12,097 nt of DNA from a bacterium (GCA_021813595.1 JAKAKF010000023.1:1-12097), one strand, 5' to 3'. Shown: positions 1-8,670, counted from the first letter of the stretch. Numbers and translations: made by a program. Notes: generated by a model not told the origin, from the letters alone.

Positions 1-868
1 TCTTTTTAAGCGCTTCTTTTTCTATTCCCGCCCCATGGTCTTCCACCGTCAAAGACACTTTATTTAAAATATAGGAAGAGTAAACTAAAACGCCGCCTTT
101 CCCGCCGTCGTAAGACTCTGCCGCATTTAATATTAAATTTTTAAATACCTGAAGCATTAAATCCTTGTCCATTTTAATACAGATATTTTTATCTACCGAA
201 TCCGAAAAATTTATACCTTTCGATAAAAGCCCGCCTTTAAGCATTCCATATGCCTCGCCTATTAATTCTGAAAGATTAACCTCTTCGAGATTTATATCGA
301 AATCTTTGGTAAATTTAAGCATGCCGTCCATGGTCTGCGCAAGCCTCGCCGTTCCGCTTTCTATCAGACTGCCGGTTCTAATGATACCGTCTTTATTCAG
401 TTCTAAATCCTTAACTTTCTCGTTCAATACTCTGGAGTTAATCAAAACGGAATTTATACTGCCTTTAATCTCATGCATAATAGTTAAAGGTATTTCCAGA
501 ATGTTTTTTTCTAACGACCTCAAAGAGGATTCGGCATTATCCTGCGCTTCTATGAGCCTGTAAAAATATATATACATAAATATTATAATGCCGGCGGTTA
601 ATAAGAGCGCCGCGACAAAGATAAAATAAAAAGAGGCGTCGCCAAAACCGCTTGATAACGAAGGATAGGCAAGTTTTAATCCGTTATTTCCGTTAACGAA
701 AATCATGCCGGATTGCTTAAGGGAATATATCGAAGCGGATGTTTTAGAATGCAGGGCGTCGAACATCAGGGCGGCCGTATATGCAAAAAATCCGGTAGTT
801 AGAACCGTCAAGCCGGTAATAACGCTTAATAGGAAAACTTTAAACTTTTTAGTTTTCGTCTTTTGCAT
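1..868 (-). CDS. Membrane sensor histidine kinase, C-terminus cut by window edge
   Basis: My reading of the minus strand gives 289 uninterrupted codons from an ATG at 868 to the window edge. The order is a short basic N-terminus, a first membrane segment at about residues 11-35, an extracytoplasmic loop of roughly 40 residues, a second membrane segment at about 78-103, then a linker helix. The dimerisation/phosphoacceptor helix follows with an H-box (TIMHEIKGSINS, His132). The ATPase domain begins with an N-box (KNLILNAAES, Asn248) and a G1 box (DHGAGI, Asp277). The G2 region and the C-terminus lie outside the window. The family autophosphorylates on His and passes phosphate to a response regulator; none is visible, so one may lie to the left. 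The signal sensed is unknown. An in-frame ATG at 874 would add two residues; neither start has a good ribosome-binding site. It lies 50 nt after ribF. A TATAAT-like motif (minus strand, 888-893) could give it its own transcript. Confidence 0.88.
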   Translation of the reverse strand, partial: MQKTKTKKFKVFLLSVITGLTVLTTGFFAYTAALMFDALHSKTSASIYSLKQSGMIFVNGNNGLKLAYPSLSSGFGDASFYFIFVAALLLTAGIIIFMYIYFYRLIEAQDNAESSLRSLEKNILEIPLTIMHEIKGSINSVLINSRVLNEKVKDLELNKDGIIRTGSLIESGTARLAQTMDGMLKFTKDFDINLEEVNLSELIGEAYGMLKGGLLSKGINFSDSVDKNICIKMDKDLMLQVFKNLILNAAESYDGGKGGVLVYSSYILNKVSLTVEDHGAGIEKEALKK

Positions 869-918
869 TATCATAATATATTATTTTATTATACTTTCTA
901 TTAAAAATCAAAAATGTT

Positions 919-1863
919 TTATAGGCACTGCGCTTTTTTATACTTTCTCTTAAGAATAAGATTTGCAATTTCTATGTCTTTCCTAATTCTGGCTTCGAGT
1001 TCGTTTATATTATCGAATTTAATCTCTTCCCTGAGGCGCTCGAGGAAAAAAACCTCTATTCCTTTATCGTATATATCTTCGCCAAAATCGAATATATAAG
1101 ATTCTATTCTTCTTATAACGTCGTTAAATGTAGGATTGGAACCGACATTGGTTACGGAATCGTAAGTTTTATCGTTTATCCTGACCTGCGTAACATATAC
1201 GCCGTCCTTTGGAAACAATTCTTCTTCGGGAATAATATTTGCCGTGGGAAATCCAAGCTGTTTGCCTCTGCCGCATCCTTTAACGACGCGTCCGTGAACC
1301 GAATAGTCCCTGCCCAAAAATCTTTTTACGGCGCAGACTTTTCCGGTGATAACCAATCTTCTTATAAGCGTGCTGGAAACAATCTCGTTGTCTATTACTA
1401 CGGGTTCAATTACCGCAAGCTCAAAACCAAACTCTTTGGAAAGCTTTTCCAGCAAAGCTATATTGCCAGACTTATTCGCCCCGAATCCAAAATCATGCCC
1501 TACTATAATTTTAAGCGGATTCAATTTTTTTACTATAATGTTTTTAACAAAATCTTCCGGCTCCATATTTGCGAACTCCGGCGTAAAAGTTATATAAATC
1601 AGATAATCTACCCCCGTTTCTTCTATAAGCTCTATCTTTTTTTCGAATGTCGTAATAAGATTAATTTTAGTTTCGGGATGGATAACTTTTAACGGATGCG
1701 GATAAAATGTGAGCACGACGGATGCCGAATTTAACTCCAAAGCCGAATCTTTCGTCATTTCCATCAGTCTTCTGTGTCCCAGATGTATTCCGTCAAAACT
1801 GCCTATGGTAATTACGGAATTTTTAAAATTAACGCCGGTTTGATTTATTTCCAATACTTCCAA
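919..1863 (-). CDS. ribF: Bifunctional riboflavin kinase / FAD synthetase
   Basis: Makes FMN from riboflavin and ATP, then FAD from FMN and ATP, in the cytoplasm. Numbered from the longest frame (GTG at 1881, 320 aa), the N-terminal nucleotidyltransferase half shows the adenylylation signature IGSFDGIHLGHRRL (26-39), VGHDFGFGANKSGN (127-140) and SSTLIRRLV (169-177). The C-terminal riboflavin kinase half shows GRVVKGCGRGKQLGFPTANI (197-216), GVYV (227-230), NVGSNPTF (245-252) and ESYIFDF (260-266). Length is normal for the family. Start choice: the GTG at 1881 contains the only good Shine-Dalgarno sequence (GGAGG, 1875-1879) inside its own first codons, with none upstream. I therefore prefer the TTG at 1863, 11 nt downstream, which removes six non-conserved residues. 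It lies 37 nt after the UbiB-family gene and is probably co-transcribed with it and rnr. Confidence 0.96.
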   Translation of the reverse strand: MEVLEINQTGVNFKNSVITIGSFDGIHLGHRRLMEMTKDSALELNSASVVLTFYPHPLKVIHPETKINLITTFEKKIELIEETGVDYLIYITFTPEFANMEPEDFVKNIIVKKLNPLKIIVGHDFGFGANKSGNIALLEKLSKEFGFELAVIEPVVIDNEIVSSTLIRRLVITGKVCAVKRFLGRDYSVHGRVVKGCGRGKQLGFPTANIIPEEELFPKDGVYVTQVRINDKTYDSVTNVGSNPTFNDVIRRIESYIFDFGEDIYDKGIEVFFLERLREEIKFDNINELEARIRKDIEIANLILKRKYKKAQCL

Positions 1864-1872
1864 TTTTTTCAA

Positions 1873-1879
1873 CTCCTCC
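1873..1879 (-). promoter_or_regulatory. Ribosome-binding site that decides the ribF start
   Basis: The minus strand reads GGAGGAG here, directly after the GTG at 1881 and 9-11 nt before a TTG at 1863. Nothing resembling a Shine-Dalgarno sequence lies upstream of the GTG, which supports initiation at the TTG. Confidence 0.6.
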
Positions 1880-1900
1880 ACGTTATTTTTTATATTATTT

Positions 1901-3583
1901 TTATTTCAATAATAAAATGAAAATATATATCAATCCTAAAACCCAGCCTGCTATCCCCATAACTAAAATATAAAAATGCGAAAACTCGCTTCCAATAAGT
2001 ATGAGAATGCCGGAAGATACTATTACCGACGAAATTAAAAATCCGTTGGTAAGCCTTTTGCTTGATCTTTGCATTTCTTCTATTAATCCGTCTAAACCTT
2101 TATGGATAAAATCGATCGAAAAATTATCTTCCGCCATTTTTTTCAGTATTTTTTCGGCTCTTTTAGGAAATCCTCCTATTAAATCCTTATAGCTTTTTAG
2201 CTTGTCCATTAAGGATTCTTTAATATCTTTTACCTTCTCCTTTTTATCTACCAATGCGTCTAAGTCGAAAAACGCGAGTCCGGAACCGACAAAAGAGAAT
2301 TCGGGATCAAGCGTTTTCGCGATAGATTCTATCGGCAGCAAAGCTTTAAACAACAAAGAGAGTTCCGGCGGAATGACTAATTTATTTTTCTGGCCTATTT
2401 TTAATGTTTCCAGCAGGATTTCCGTACTGTAAATATCCTTGAAAGGCTTATTGCAAAAACTTTCTATAAACTCCATGAGTTCGAATTTAAAAGACTGCTC
2501 TTCCTTGTCCGTTAAATCGCCCATGCATATTTCTATAAACATCAATGCCGCTTCTTCATAGTTGCCGTTGAAGAATTCCATAAAATACTTCAGAATTTTT
2601 TTTCTTAAATCTTTCGTAAGTATTCCTACCGAGCCGAAATCGATTATCCCGATTTTATCCTGATTTATAACGAAAACATTGCCCGGATGCGGGTCGGCAT
2701 TAAAATATCCTACTATAAATATCTGTTTGAAAAAATGATTCAGAAATATTTTAAGAATAACGTTATTATCGAAGCCTCTTTTAGACAGTTCGGCTAAGTC
2801 GTTTACTTTTACGCCTTCTATGAAATCCTCTACTAAAAATCCTTTAGCGGAATACTGCCAGTAAATTTTCGGTATTTCGACGGTATCTTTGTCTAAATTG
2901 GACCTTCTTATTTTTTCGGTATATCCGGCTTCCGCCATAAAATCAAGCTCGGATATGATGCTTTTGCTGAATTCCTTGAACAAATCTTCCGCATTGTCGA
3001 TATAAAGCAGCTCCTTAACGGCGTCTTTTACGATATTTACGATAAAATATAAAACGTCTATGTCATTTCTGATTATTTTATCTACGTTTCTTTTTTTGAT
3101 TTTTACCGCGACCGCCGTTCCGTCTTTTAGAACCGCCTTATGGACCTGGGCTATGGAAGCCGAAGCGACCGGTATTTCGTCAAACGACGCAAAAACGTCT
3201 TCTAAATTCTGTCCTGTTTCGGTTATGAATATTTTCTTAATTTCATCTTTCGTATTGAAATCAATCAGCGCATTGTCTTGAAGTTTTCTTAGTTCGACGA
3301 CATATTTTAAAGGCAGGGTTCTGATCTCCTGAGAAAATATCTGTCCGAGCTTGATAAATGTGGGACCGAGCTCTTCCAAGGCATATCTCAGCCTGATTTC
3401 CGGCGGAACGTTTTGATAGTCGTCAACCGGGTAGGTAGCCTTAAGATATTTTTTGAATATAAAAAACTTGGAAAGCCCCACATTGGTGATAATCTGGTAA
3501 AAACCGTGCTTTGCAAATATGGAAGCCACCTTTCTGATCCGTCTGACGGCTCTTACAAATCTTATTATGTCGCCTATTTTCAT
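1901..3583 (-). CDS. ABC1/UbiB-family atypical protein kinase-like membrane protein
   Basis: 560 residues, usual for bacterial UbiB/AarF. Family motifs appear in order: the KxGQ motif in FIKLGQIFSQEIRTLP (76-91), the alanine-rich loop replacing the P-loop (PVASASIAQVH, 138-148), invariant Lys161 in VAVKIKK, the SELDFMAEA helix (211-219), DPHPGN (297-302) and the metal-binding DFG (315-317). The C-terminus has two hydrophobic segments (about 514-531 and 537-559) forming a membrane hairpin, as in UbiB. Members have ATPase activity and support ubiquinone or other isoprenoid-lipid metabolism; the exact role here cannot be read from sequence, and no quinone-biosynthesis gene is in the window. It starts 6 nt after the rnr stop. 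Its Shine-Dalgarno AAGGA (3594-3598) lies inside the last rnr codons, so translation is probably coupled. I withhold the symbol ubiB because the lipid pathway is not shown. Confidence 0.92.
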   Translation of the reverse strand: MKIGDIIRFVRAVRRIRKVASIFAKHGFYQIITNVGLSKFFIFKKYLKATYPVDDYQNVPPEIRLRYALEELGPTFIKLGQIFSQEIRTLPLKYVVELRKLQDNALIDFNTKDEIKKIFITETGQNLEDVFASFDEIPVASASIAQVHKAVLKDGTAVAVKIKKRNVDKIIRNDIDVLYFIVNIVKDAVKELLYIDNAEDLFKEFSKSIISELDFMAEAGYTEKIRRSNLDKDTVEIPKIYWQYSAKGFLVEDFIEGVKVNDLAELSKRGFDNNVILKIFLNHFFKQIFIVGYFNADPHPGNVFVINQDKIGIIDFGSVGILTKDLRKKILKYFMEFFNGNYEEAALMFIEICMGDLTDKEEQSFKFELMEFIESFCNKPFKDIYSTEILLETLKIGQKNKLVIPPELSLLFKALLPIESIAKTLDPEFSFVGSGLAFFDLDALVDKKEKVKDIKESLMDKLKSYKDLIGGFPKRAEKILKKMAEDNFSIDFIHKGLDGLIEEMQRSSKRLTNGFLISSVIVSSGILILIGSEFSHFYILVMGIAGWVLGLIYIFILLLK

Positions 3584-3589
3584 AATTTA

Positions 3590-5875
3590 TCAATCCTTCG
3601 AAAATTTAATAAATCTAAGGTCTATCTCGCGTTTAAGCAGGTCTATGGAATAAACGCTTACGTCGATTCCGTCCCCCATTTTAAATATCTTTCTTGTATG
3701 CCTGCCCTTAAGTATTTTAGAAGCGTCGCTGTATTCGTAATAATCGTCCGCTATCGTGGAAACATGGACAAAACCTTGAATAAAAAATCCTTTAATATCT
3801 ACAAAAAAACCGAAGTTTACGACATTTGTAATAAACCCCTCATAAACAGCCTGCGAATTTTTTTTCAAAAATTGCATCTTCTTAAAATCTACATATTCTC
3901 TTTCGGCATCGGCAGAAAGCTTTTCTCTTCTGGAAATAGCGTTTGACGCAGACTTTAGATATTCGACATTAAGCCATTCCGGTATCTTTTTAATATCGCC
4001 TGCAATATGTCCGTTTACCGCCTCTATTCTGCCGCCGTCATCCTCGTAAAGAATAAAAGCGAGTATTCTGTGCACCAATAAATCCGCATATCTCCTGATT
4101 GGAGAAGTAAAATGGGTATAAGACCTCAGTGCAAGCCCAAAGTGGTGAATATTAACAGGGGAATAGACGGCAATTCTCATCGACCTCAAAAAAGCCTGCT
4201 CCAAAAAAGATGCCAGCGGGGTTTCCTTCAGCTTGTTCAACATTTTCTGATAATCTAACGGATTTTCGAGAGAACCGTGAGTAAGAGGTATTTTAAAAAA
4301 TTTTAATATTTTAAAAAATTCTCTGACTTTCTCTTCGTCCGGCCTCTCATGCACCCTGTAAACCGAAGGAACTTTTTTGGCTTCTATAAATTCGGCTACG
4401 GCGCAGTTTGCCGTTATCATAAAATCTTCGATTAAATTATGCGCAAAATTTCTCGGTTCGGGAATAACGTTAACGGGTTCGTTGTTTTCATCGAGCTCCA
4501 CTTTGCTTTTAATCGGGTCAAAATCCAAACTTCCGTTTTTAGTTCTTTTATCCCTTAAAGTTTTTGCAAGCCTTTTCATATCGAGGAGCATATCTTTTAC
4601 GGGAGAAAGTTTTTTATCCAGCGAATCGAAAAGCTCTCCGTTTTCGACCCCGTTTATTTTATGCCCGGAGAGAGCGTCTTTCGCCTCCAACGCCGTCAGA
4701 TAATTATACACCTCGTTATAAGTCAGCCTTCCGAAAGTCTTTATCAATCCTCTGTATATTTTTTGATTTTCCGTTTTGCCGGACAAAACGTCTATGTCCA
4801 TTTCGCAAACCATTACAAAGCGCTTTTTCTCCGGAAGAAGACTGCATAGTCCGTTTGACAGTTTTTCGGGAAGCATTGGATAAACGCTGCCGGGAAAATA
4901 TGTAGAATTACCCCTTTTAAAAGCTTCGGCATCGATGCGGCTTCCGTATCTTACGAAATAAGAAACATCGGCTATGGCAACATAAAGTTTGGCGGTATTT
5001 GTTTTTTTGGACGCCTTTAAATAAACGGCGTCGTCAAAATCTTTTGCATCTTCCCCGTCTATGGTGACAAAAGGCATAGCCGTTAAATCGCGTCTTCCTT
5101 TTTCTATATTTTTTTCTTCAAAATCGGAAGAAAATTCATCGAGTTCCCTTACGGCTTCTTCGGCAAAAGACTTATAGACATTATATTTATTAAGAACAAT
5201 TTCTTCTTCGGCGTCTTTAGATTCTATGTCCCCCAATATCTCGTCTATATCAACCATTCTGGAAGATAAATCTTCCGTTTCCGGCAAAACGGCGTTTACT
5301 ATAACTCCGTTTTTTAATTTTCCCTTATCTTTAAACTTATGCATATCGAAATAAAATAAATCGTCAAACTCCGGAGAAATAGGGGTCAGAATTGCAATAT
5401 TTTTTTCAACCTTGATTACGGCTTTAATATTCTTTAAATTTCTTTTTATTATCCTTATTACTCTGCCTCTTCTGTCTTTTGATGCGGCTGACCGCTGTTT
5501 TTTCTTTAAATAATATGGACTGTCCGGTATAATCTGCAGTATGACGTTATCCTGCGGAATCGCTCCGGCAATATCGGAGCCTTTGACGAAAATATCTTTT
5601 TCTCCGCCGGCATCGTCGCTCACAAACGCATAATTACGCTTTTTAACTATTACCGTTCCGTGTATCAGGTTTAATTTTTGCGGAAAGACGTACTTTTCCC
5701 CTTTAGTAAATATTAAATCGCCGGCTGCTACCATAGAATCCAGAATTTTTTTGGCGGCGGAAAGATTTTTTGCGGAAGTTATCTCTAATCCGTGTTTGAT
5801 ATCGGCAAAAGAAAGCGGAATATCGGACTTTTGAGAAAACAGATAAACGATATTTTCCTTTGTTATTATTTTCAT
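3590..5875 (-). CDS. rnr: Ribonuclease R (RNB-family 3'-5' exoribonuclease)
   Basis: 761 residues. Processive hydrolytic 3'-5' exoribonuclease that degrades structured RNA in decay and quality control. Architecture: N-terminal winged helix-turn-helix (about 1-65), two cold-shock/OB domains (about 70-245), an RNB catalytic domain (about 260-605) and an S1 domain (about 677-757). The catalytic acid cluster is intact in FVTIDGEDAKDFDDAV: Asp273, Asp279, Asp281 and Asp282 line up with the RNase II family metal-binding aspartates. The family signature HFTSPIRRYADLLVHR is at 588-603. The N-terminal helix-turn-helix distinguishes it from RNase II. The protein ends almost at the S1 domain, lacking the long basic tail of the E. 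coli enzyme. It is the first gene of the minus-strand cluster; the AT-rich gap upstream (5876-5999) must hold its promoter, but no single -35/-10 pair stands out. The ATG at 5873-5875 has only a weak ribosome-binding site. Confidence 0.97.
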   Translation of the reverse strand: MKIITKENIVYLFSQKSDIPLSFADIKHGLEITSAKNLSAAKKILDSMVAAGDLIFTKGEKYVFPQKLNLIHGTVIVKKRNYAFVSDDAGGEKDIFVKGSDIAGAIPQDNVILQIIPDSPYYLKKKQRSAASKDRRGRVIRIIKRNLKNIKAVIKVEKNIAILTPISPEFDDLFYFDMHKFKDKGKLKNGVIVNAVLPETEDLSSRMVDIDEILGDIESKDAEEEIVLNKYNVYKSFAEEAVRELDEFSSDFEEKNIEKGRRDLTAMPFVTIDGEDAKDFDDAVYLKASKKTNTAKLYVAIADVSYFVRYGSRIDAEAFKRGNSTYFPGSVYPMLPEKLSNGLCSLLPEKKRFVMVCEMDIDVLSGKTENQKIYRGLIKTFGRLTYNEVYNYLTALEAKDALSGHKINGVENGELFDSLDKKLSPVKDMLLDMKRLAKTLRDKRTKNGSLDFDPIKSKVELDENNEPVNVIPEPRNFAHNLIEDFMITANCAVAEFIEAKKVPSVYRVHERPDEEKVREFFKILKFFKIPLTHGSLENPLDYQKMLNKLKETPLASFLEQAFLRSMRIAVYSPVNIHHFGLALRSYTHFTSPIRRYADLLVHRILAFILYEDDGGRIEAVNGHIAGDIKKIPEWLNVEYLKSASNAISRREKLSADAEREYVDFKKMQFLKKNSQAVYEGFITNVVNFGFFVDIKGFFIQGFVHVSTIADDYYEYSDASKILKGRHTRKIFKMGDGIDVSVYSIDLLKREIDLRFIKFSKD

Positions 5876-5999
5876 TTACTTTTTTATGCCAATTATTTCA
5901 AAATATGCTAAAATAAAAAATCAATATATTATAAATATATATAATAATAACACTTAGCAAATATTTTTTCATTATAAAAGATAAAATATCGCGATTAAA

Positions 6000-6086
6000 G
6001 CCGGAATGGCGGAACTGGTAGACGCGCACGGTTCAGGGCCGTGTAAGATTACTCTTGTGGGGGTTCGATTCCCCCTTCCGGCACCA
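6000..6086 (+). tRNA. tRNA-Leu (anticodon CAG)
   Basis: 87 nt with encoded CCA. The acceptor stem GCCGGAA (6000-6006) pairs with TTCCGGC just before the discriminator A and CCA. The anticodon stem CACGG/CCGTG encloses the loop TTCAGGG, giving anticodon CAG for CUG codons. A long class II variable arm (AAGA-TTAC-TCTT) and a T-arm of GGGGG-TTCGATT-CCCCC fit leucine. It lies 66 nt upstream of the next gene. A possible -10 (TATAAA, 5973-5978, or TAAAAT, 5982-5987) precedes it, but neither has a convincing -35. No U-tract terminator follows. Confidence 0.97.
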
Positions 6087-6151
6087 GTTATATCTGTTAA
6101 ATATACGCTTAAATCAAATTAATTCTTAATGTATAAATTTATGGAGAATTT

Positions 6152-8056
6152 ATGACAAAGCCGTTAAAAAAAATTTATTTGCCGGTTATCGCGTTTCTTT
6201 TATCGGGATTGTTAAATTTAGCGTGGGTAAATTCTAACGGCAATATATGTTATGCTTTAGGAGTCGCGTCTTCAAAAATTTTGCTGGATTACACCCATGA
6301 AACAATTACTAAAAATTATGAAGACGTTATGTCCGAACACGAAATAATAAAAATAATAAATAAAAAAGGTATTAAGAAATATTCATCCTTAACTTTTCCT
6401 TTTTCTAAAAAAAACCAGAAACTCAAAGTATATTATATTAAAATAATCCAGCCTAACGGAAATATCATACATATTAATCCGAACCTGTTAAAAACCGTAA
6501 CGGCGCCGTTTAATCCGGAAGCCCCTATTTTTTCCAATCAATTATTAAAAACAATACAGCTTCCCGGTCTGATTAAAGGTTCGATAATCGATTATAAATA
6601 TCGGACCGTCGTCATAAAGCCGTATATGAAAAATAACTTTTTCACGGAAGATTATTTCGGCGGACTTTCTCCTTTAAAAAAATCGGTTTATAAATTAACG
6701 ATACCTAAGGGGTTATATTACCGATATGCCGGATACGGATTGAAAGAAAAACCGGAAATAATTAAAAATTCCTTGAATACGACCCTTATCTGGTCAATCT
6801 GGAACAGAAAAAAAATAACCCCCGAAGAAATGGGGCCGGGCGAATCTTTTATCGTTCCCCATGTTATGATTTCTTCGGTAAAATCATGGAACAAGGTTGC
6901 TTTATGGTATGCGCATCTTACAAAAGACATAATAAAGCCGGGCGCGGAACTCAATAACTATATAGACAGCCTGATTCATTCAAAAAAAACAAAATTAGAA
7001 AAGATAAAAGCGATATATAATTTTACCGCGAAAAAGATTAGATACGTCGGATATGAATTCGGGATAAACGGATATAAGCCGAGCAACGTAAATTCTATTT
7101 TTAAAAACAGGTTCGGAGACTGCAAAGACCATGCGACGCTTTTTTCGTCGATGCTAAAACAGATAGGGGTAAATGCTTATCCCGTCCTTATACCTACGAC
7201 CGAAATTCCCGATATGAACCCGAATATTCCTACGCCTTTCGTTTTCGACCATGAAATAACGGCTATAAAGTTAAAATCCGGCAAATTTATGTTTGCCGAT
7301 ACCACGTCTAACGTTACGACTTTCGGCGACCTTCCTCCTATGGACCAGGGCAGAAACGTATTGATACTTGTTAACGGCAAAGGAATAACCGCAAAAACTC
7401 CTATATTCCCTCCGTCAAAAAACAGCATATCGGTAAAAGAATACGCTTCGGTTTCAAGCGGAGGAGCCCTGAACGTTAAGTCGTCCCTCATATACTCCGG
7501 GGCATACGATATGTATAAAAGATATCTTTACTCGTCCACGTCTAAAAGAAAAAAAAAGGACGCCATCTTGAAAGACGTTATGTCTATAGTTCCGAATGCA
7601 AGACTTACCGGCTATTCTTTTAAAAACGGCAACAGCCTTACTAAACCTTACATAGAAAATTTTTCGTTCGCCGCAAAAAATTATTCAGGCAAAAACGACA
7701 GTATAATTATTATAAGATTCCCTTTAAGAACAAGAACCGAACTGACAAAAATAACGGCTATGGATAAAAGAAAATACCCCCTAAAGTTCGGATATAATTT
7801 TTCGGAAAAAACCGCTGTTTATCTTAGTTTCCCTGAAAATTATAAAATAGTTTTTATTCCTAAAACCGTAAATATCAGAAACGCCGCCGGTTCTTTCGCC
7901 ACAAGCTATTCGGTAAAAAACAATACCGCGGTTTTTCGGTCGTATTTTTCCGTAAACGGTTATAAAATAAAGCCAAGGGACTATACGGCGGCAAAAAAAT
8001 TGTTTAACGGTGCAATAAAAGCTTTAAGCAATCAAATTATTATGTTTCATGAATAA
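6152..8056 (+). CDS. Exported DUF3857 / transglutaminase-like protein
   Basis: 634 residues. The N-terminus is a Sec-type signal (basic start, hydrophobic 9-26, possible cleavage near Ala35). There is no lipobox, so a periplasmic or exported location is inferred. A beta-rich DUF3857-like region follows (about 45-235), then a transglutaminase-like cysteine-protease fold (about 265-395) with the full triad context: Cys324 in RFGDCKDHATLF, His367 in FDHEIT and Asp383 in FADTTS. The C-terminal part (about 430-615) is beta-rich, like DUF3858. All catalytic residues are present, so an active amidase, peptidase or transferase is plausible, but the substrate of this family is generally unknown. The start is supported by GGAGA at 6143-6147. 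Its last 8 nt overlap the start of the corrinoid adenosyltransferase gene, an unexpected partner. No evidence links the two functions beyond co-transcription. Confidence 0.88.
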   Translation: MTKPLKKIYLPVIAFLLSGLLNLAWVNSNGNICYALGVASSKILLDYTHETITKNYEDVMSEHEIIKIINKKGIKKYSSLTFPFSKKNQKLKVYYIKIIQPNGNIIHINPNLLKTVTAPFNPEAPIFSNQLLKTIQLPGLIKGSIIDYKYRTVVIKPYMKNNFFTEDYFGGLSPLKKSVYKLTIPKGLYYRYAGYGLKEKPEIIKNSLNTTLIWSIWNRKKITPEEMGPGESFIVPHVMISSVKSWNKVALWYAHLTKDIIKPGAELNNYIDSLIHSKKTKLEKIKAIYNFTAKKIRYVGYEFGINGYKPSNVNSIFKNRFGDCKDHATLFSSMLKQIGVNAYPVLIPTTEIPDMNPNIPTPFVFDHEITAIKLKSGKFMFADTTSNVTTFGDLPPMDQGRNVLILVNGKGITAKTPIFPPSKNSISVKEYASVSSGGALNVKSSLIYSGAYDMYKRYLYSSTSKRKKKDAILKDVMSIVPNARLTGYSFKNGNSLTKPYIENFSFAAKNYSGKNDSIIIIRFPLRTRTELTKITAMDKRKYPLKFGYNFSEKTAVYLSFPENYKIVFIPKTVNIRNAAGSFATSYSVKNNTAVFRSYFSVNGYKIKPRDYTAAKKLFNGAIKALSNQIIMFHE

Positions 8057-8639
8057 TAAAAATCTTTCCGTTCATAATAACTGGTTTAAAGAAATTTCCT
8101 CCCGAAAATCTTTGGAAATAGGCCTTGTTCAGGTTTATACGGGAAACGGCAAAGGGAAAACTACCGCCGCTCTCGGGCAGGCGCTGAGAGCAAGCGGGCA
8201 TAATATAAAATCCTTAATAATCCAGTTTCTAAAGGGCGGCTCGTATTCCGGCGAAGTGAAAGCGGTGGAAAACTGCGCTCCGCTTATTAAAATTTATCAG
8301 GCCGGGAGCCCTTTTTTTATAAATAAGGATAAAATATCGGAAAAAGATATGGATTCCAACAGAAAAGGATTGGCGCTTGCCGAGGATGCCGCCTGTGGAG
8401 AAAACGACACGGGAATACTGGTGCTGGACGAAATTAACGTCGCAATAAATTTAGGCATAATTAAAACCGAAGAAATTATAAAATTGATAAAAAATAAGCG
8501 GCCGGATATAGAATTGATACTTACGGGCAGAAATGCTCCCCAAGAAATACTGGATATTGCCGATTTGGTTACGGAAATGAAAGAAATAAAACATTATTAT
8601 AATAAAAATATTCCTTCCAGAACCGGAATAGAAAAATAA
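8049..8639 (+). CDS. cobO: Corrinoid (cob(I)yrinic acid a,c-diamide) adenosyltransferase, CobO/CobA/BtuR type
   Basis: Transfers the adenosyl group of ATP to Co(I) corrinoids, making the adenosyl form needed for coenzyme B12 synthesis or salvage. 196 residues, the usual length. The P-loop is GNGKGKTT (32-39) in LVQVYTGNGKGKTTAALGQA; then IIQFLKG (57-63) and the Walker B-like VLDEIN (125-130). The family-specific C-terminus LTGRNAP (158-164), ADLVTEM (171-177), KHYY and PSRTGIEK ends the protein. The ATG overlaps the upstream gene by 8 nt with no clear ribosome-binding site, so translational coupling is likely. No other cobalamin gene is visible, so de novo synthesis and salvage cannot be told apart. 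An insertion sequence begins shortly after the stop codon and may have replaced or displaced its natural 3' end. The symbol could equally be cobA or btuR. Confidence 0.93.
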   Translation: MNNKNLSVHNNWFKEISSRKSLEIGLVQVYTGNGKGKTTAALGQALRASGHNIKSLIIQFLKGGSYSGEVKAVENCAPLIKIYQAGSPFFINKDKISEKDMDSNRKGLALAEDAACGENDTGILVLDEINVAINLGIIKTEEIIKLIKNKRPDIELILTGRNAPQEILDIADLVTEMKEIKHYYNKNIPSRTGIEK

Positions 8640-8649
8640 TACGGCGGAA

Positions 8650-8654
8650 GATAA
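8650..8654. repeat. Target-site duplication, left copy (GATAA)
   Basis: GATAA directly abuts the left terminal repeat. The same five bases abut the right terminal repeat at 10244-10248, as expected of a 5-bp duplication made on insertion. Confidence 0.85.
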
Positions 8655-8670
8655 CCTTAATCCTGCAATA
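8655..8670 (+). repeat. Left terminal inverted repeat
   Basis: CCTTAATCCTGCAATA, the exact reverse complement of 10228-10243. Identity breaks down just inside (AGA here against GAA on the other end). Confidence 0.93.

Noticed and set aside
165..563. Plus-strand open frame of 132 codons at the left edge
   Set aside because: Lies entirely opposite the histidine kinase, whose H-box and N-box read clearly on the minus strand.
1294..1692. Plus-strand open frame of 132 codons inside ribF
   Set aside because: Fully antisense to conserved ribF motifs; a shadow of the AT-rich complementary strand.
3413..3946. Plus-strand open frame of 177 codons across the UbiB-family/rnr junction
   Set aside because: It is antisense to two genes with intact family motifs, has no ribosome-binding site, and its translation shows no recognisable domain.
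5920..5955. AT-rich repeats in the rnr/tRNA gap as an origin or protein-binding array
   Set aside because: Simple AT low complexity with no DnaA boxes or ordered iterons; most likely the divergent promoter region.
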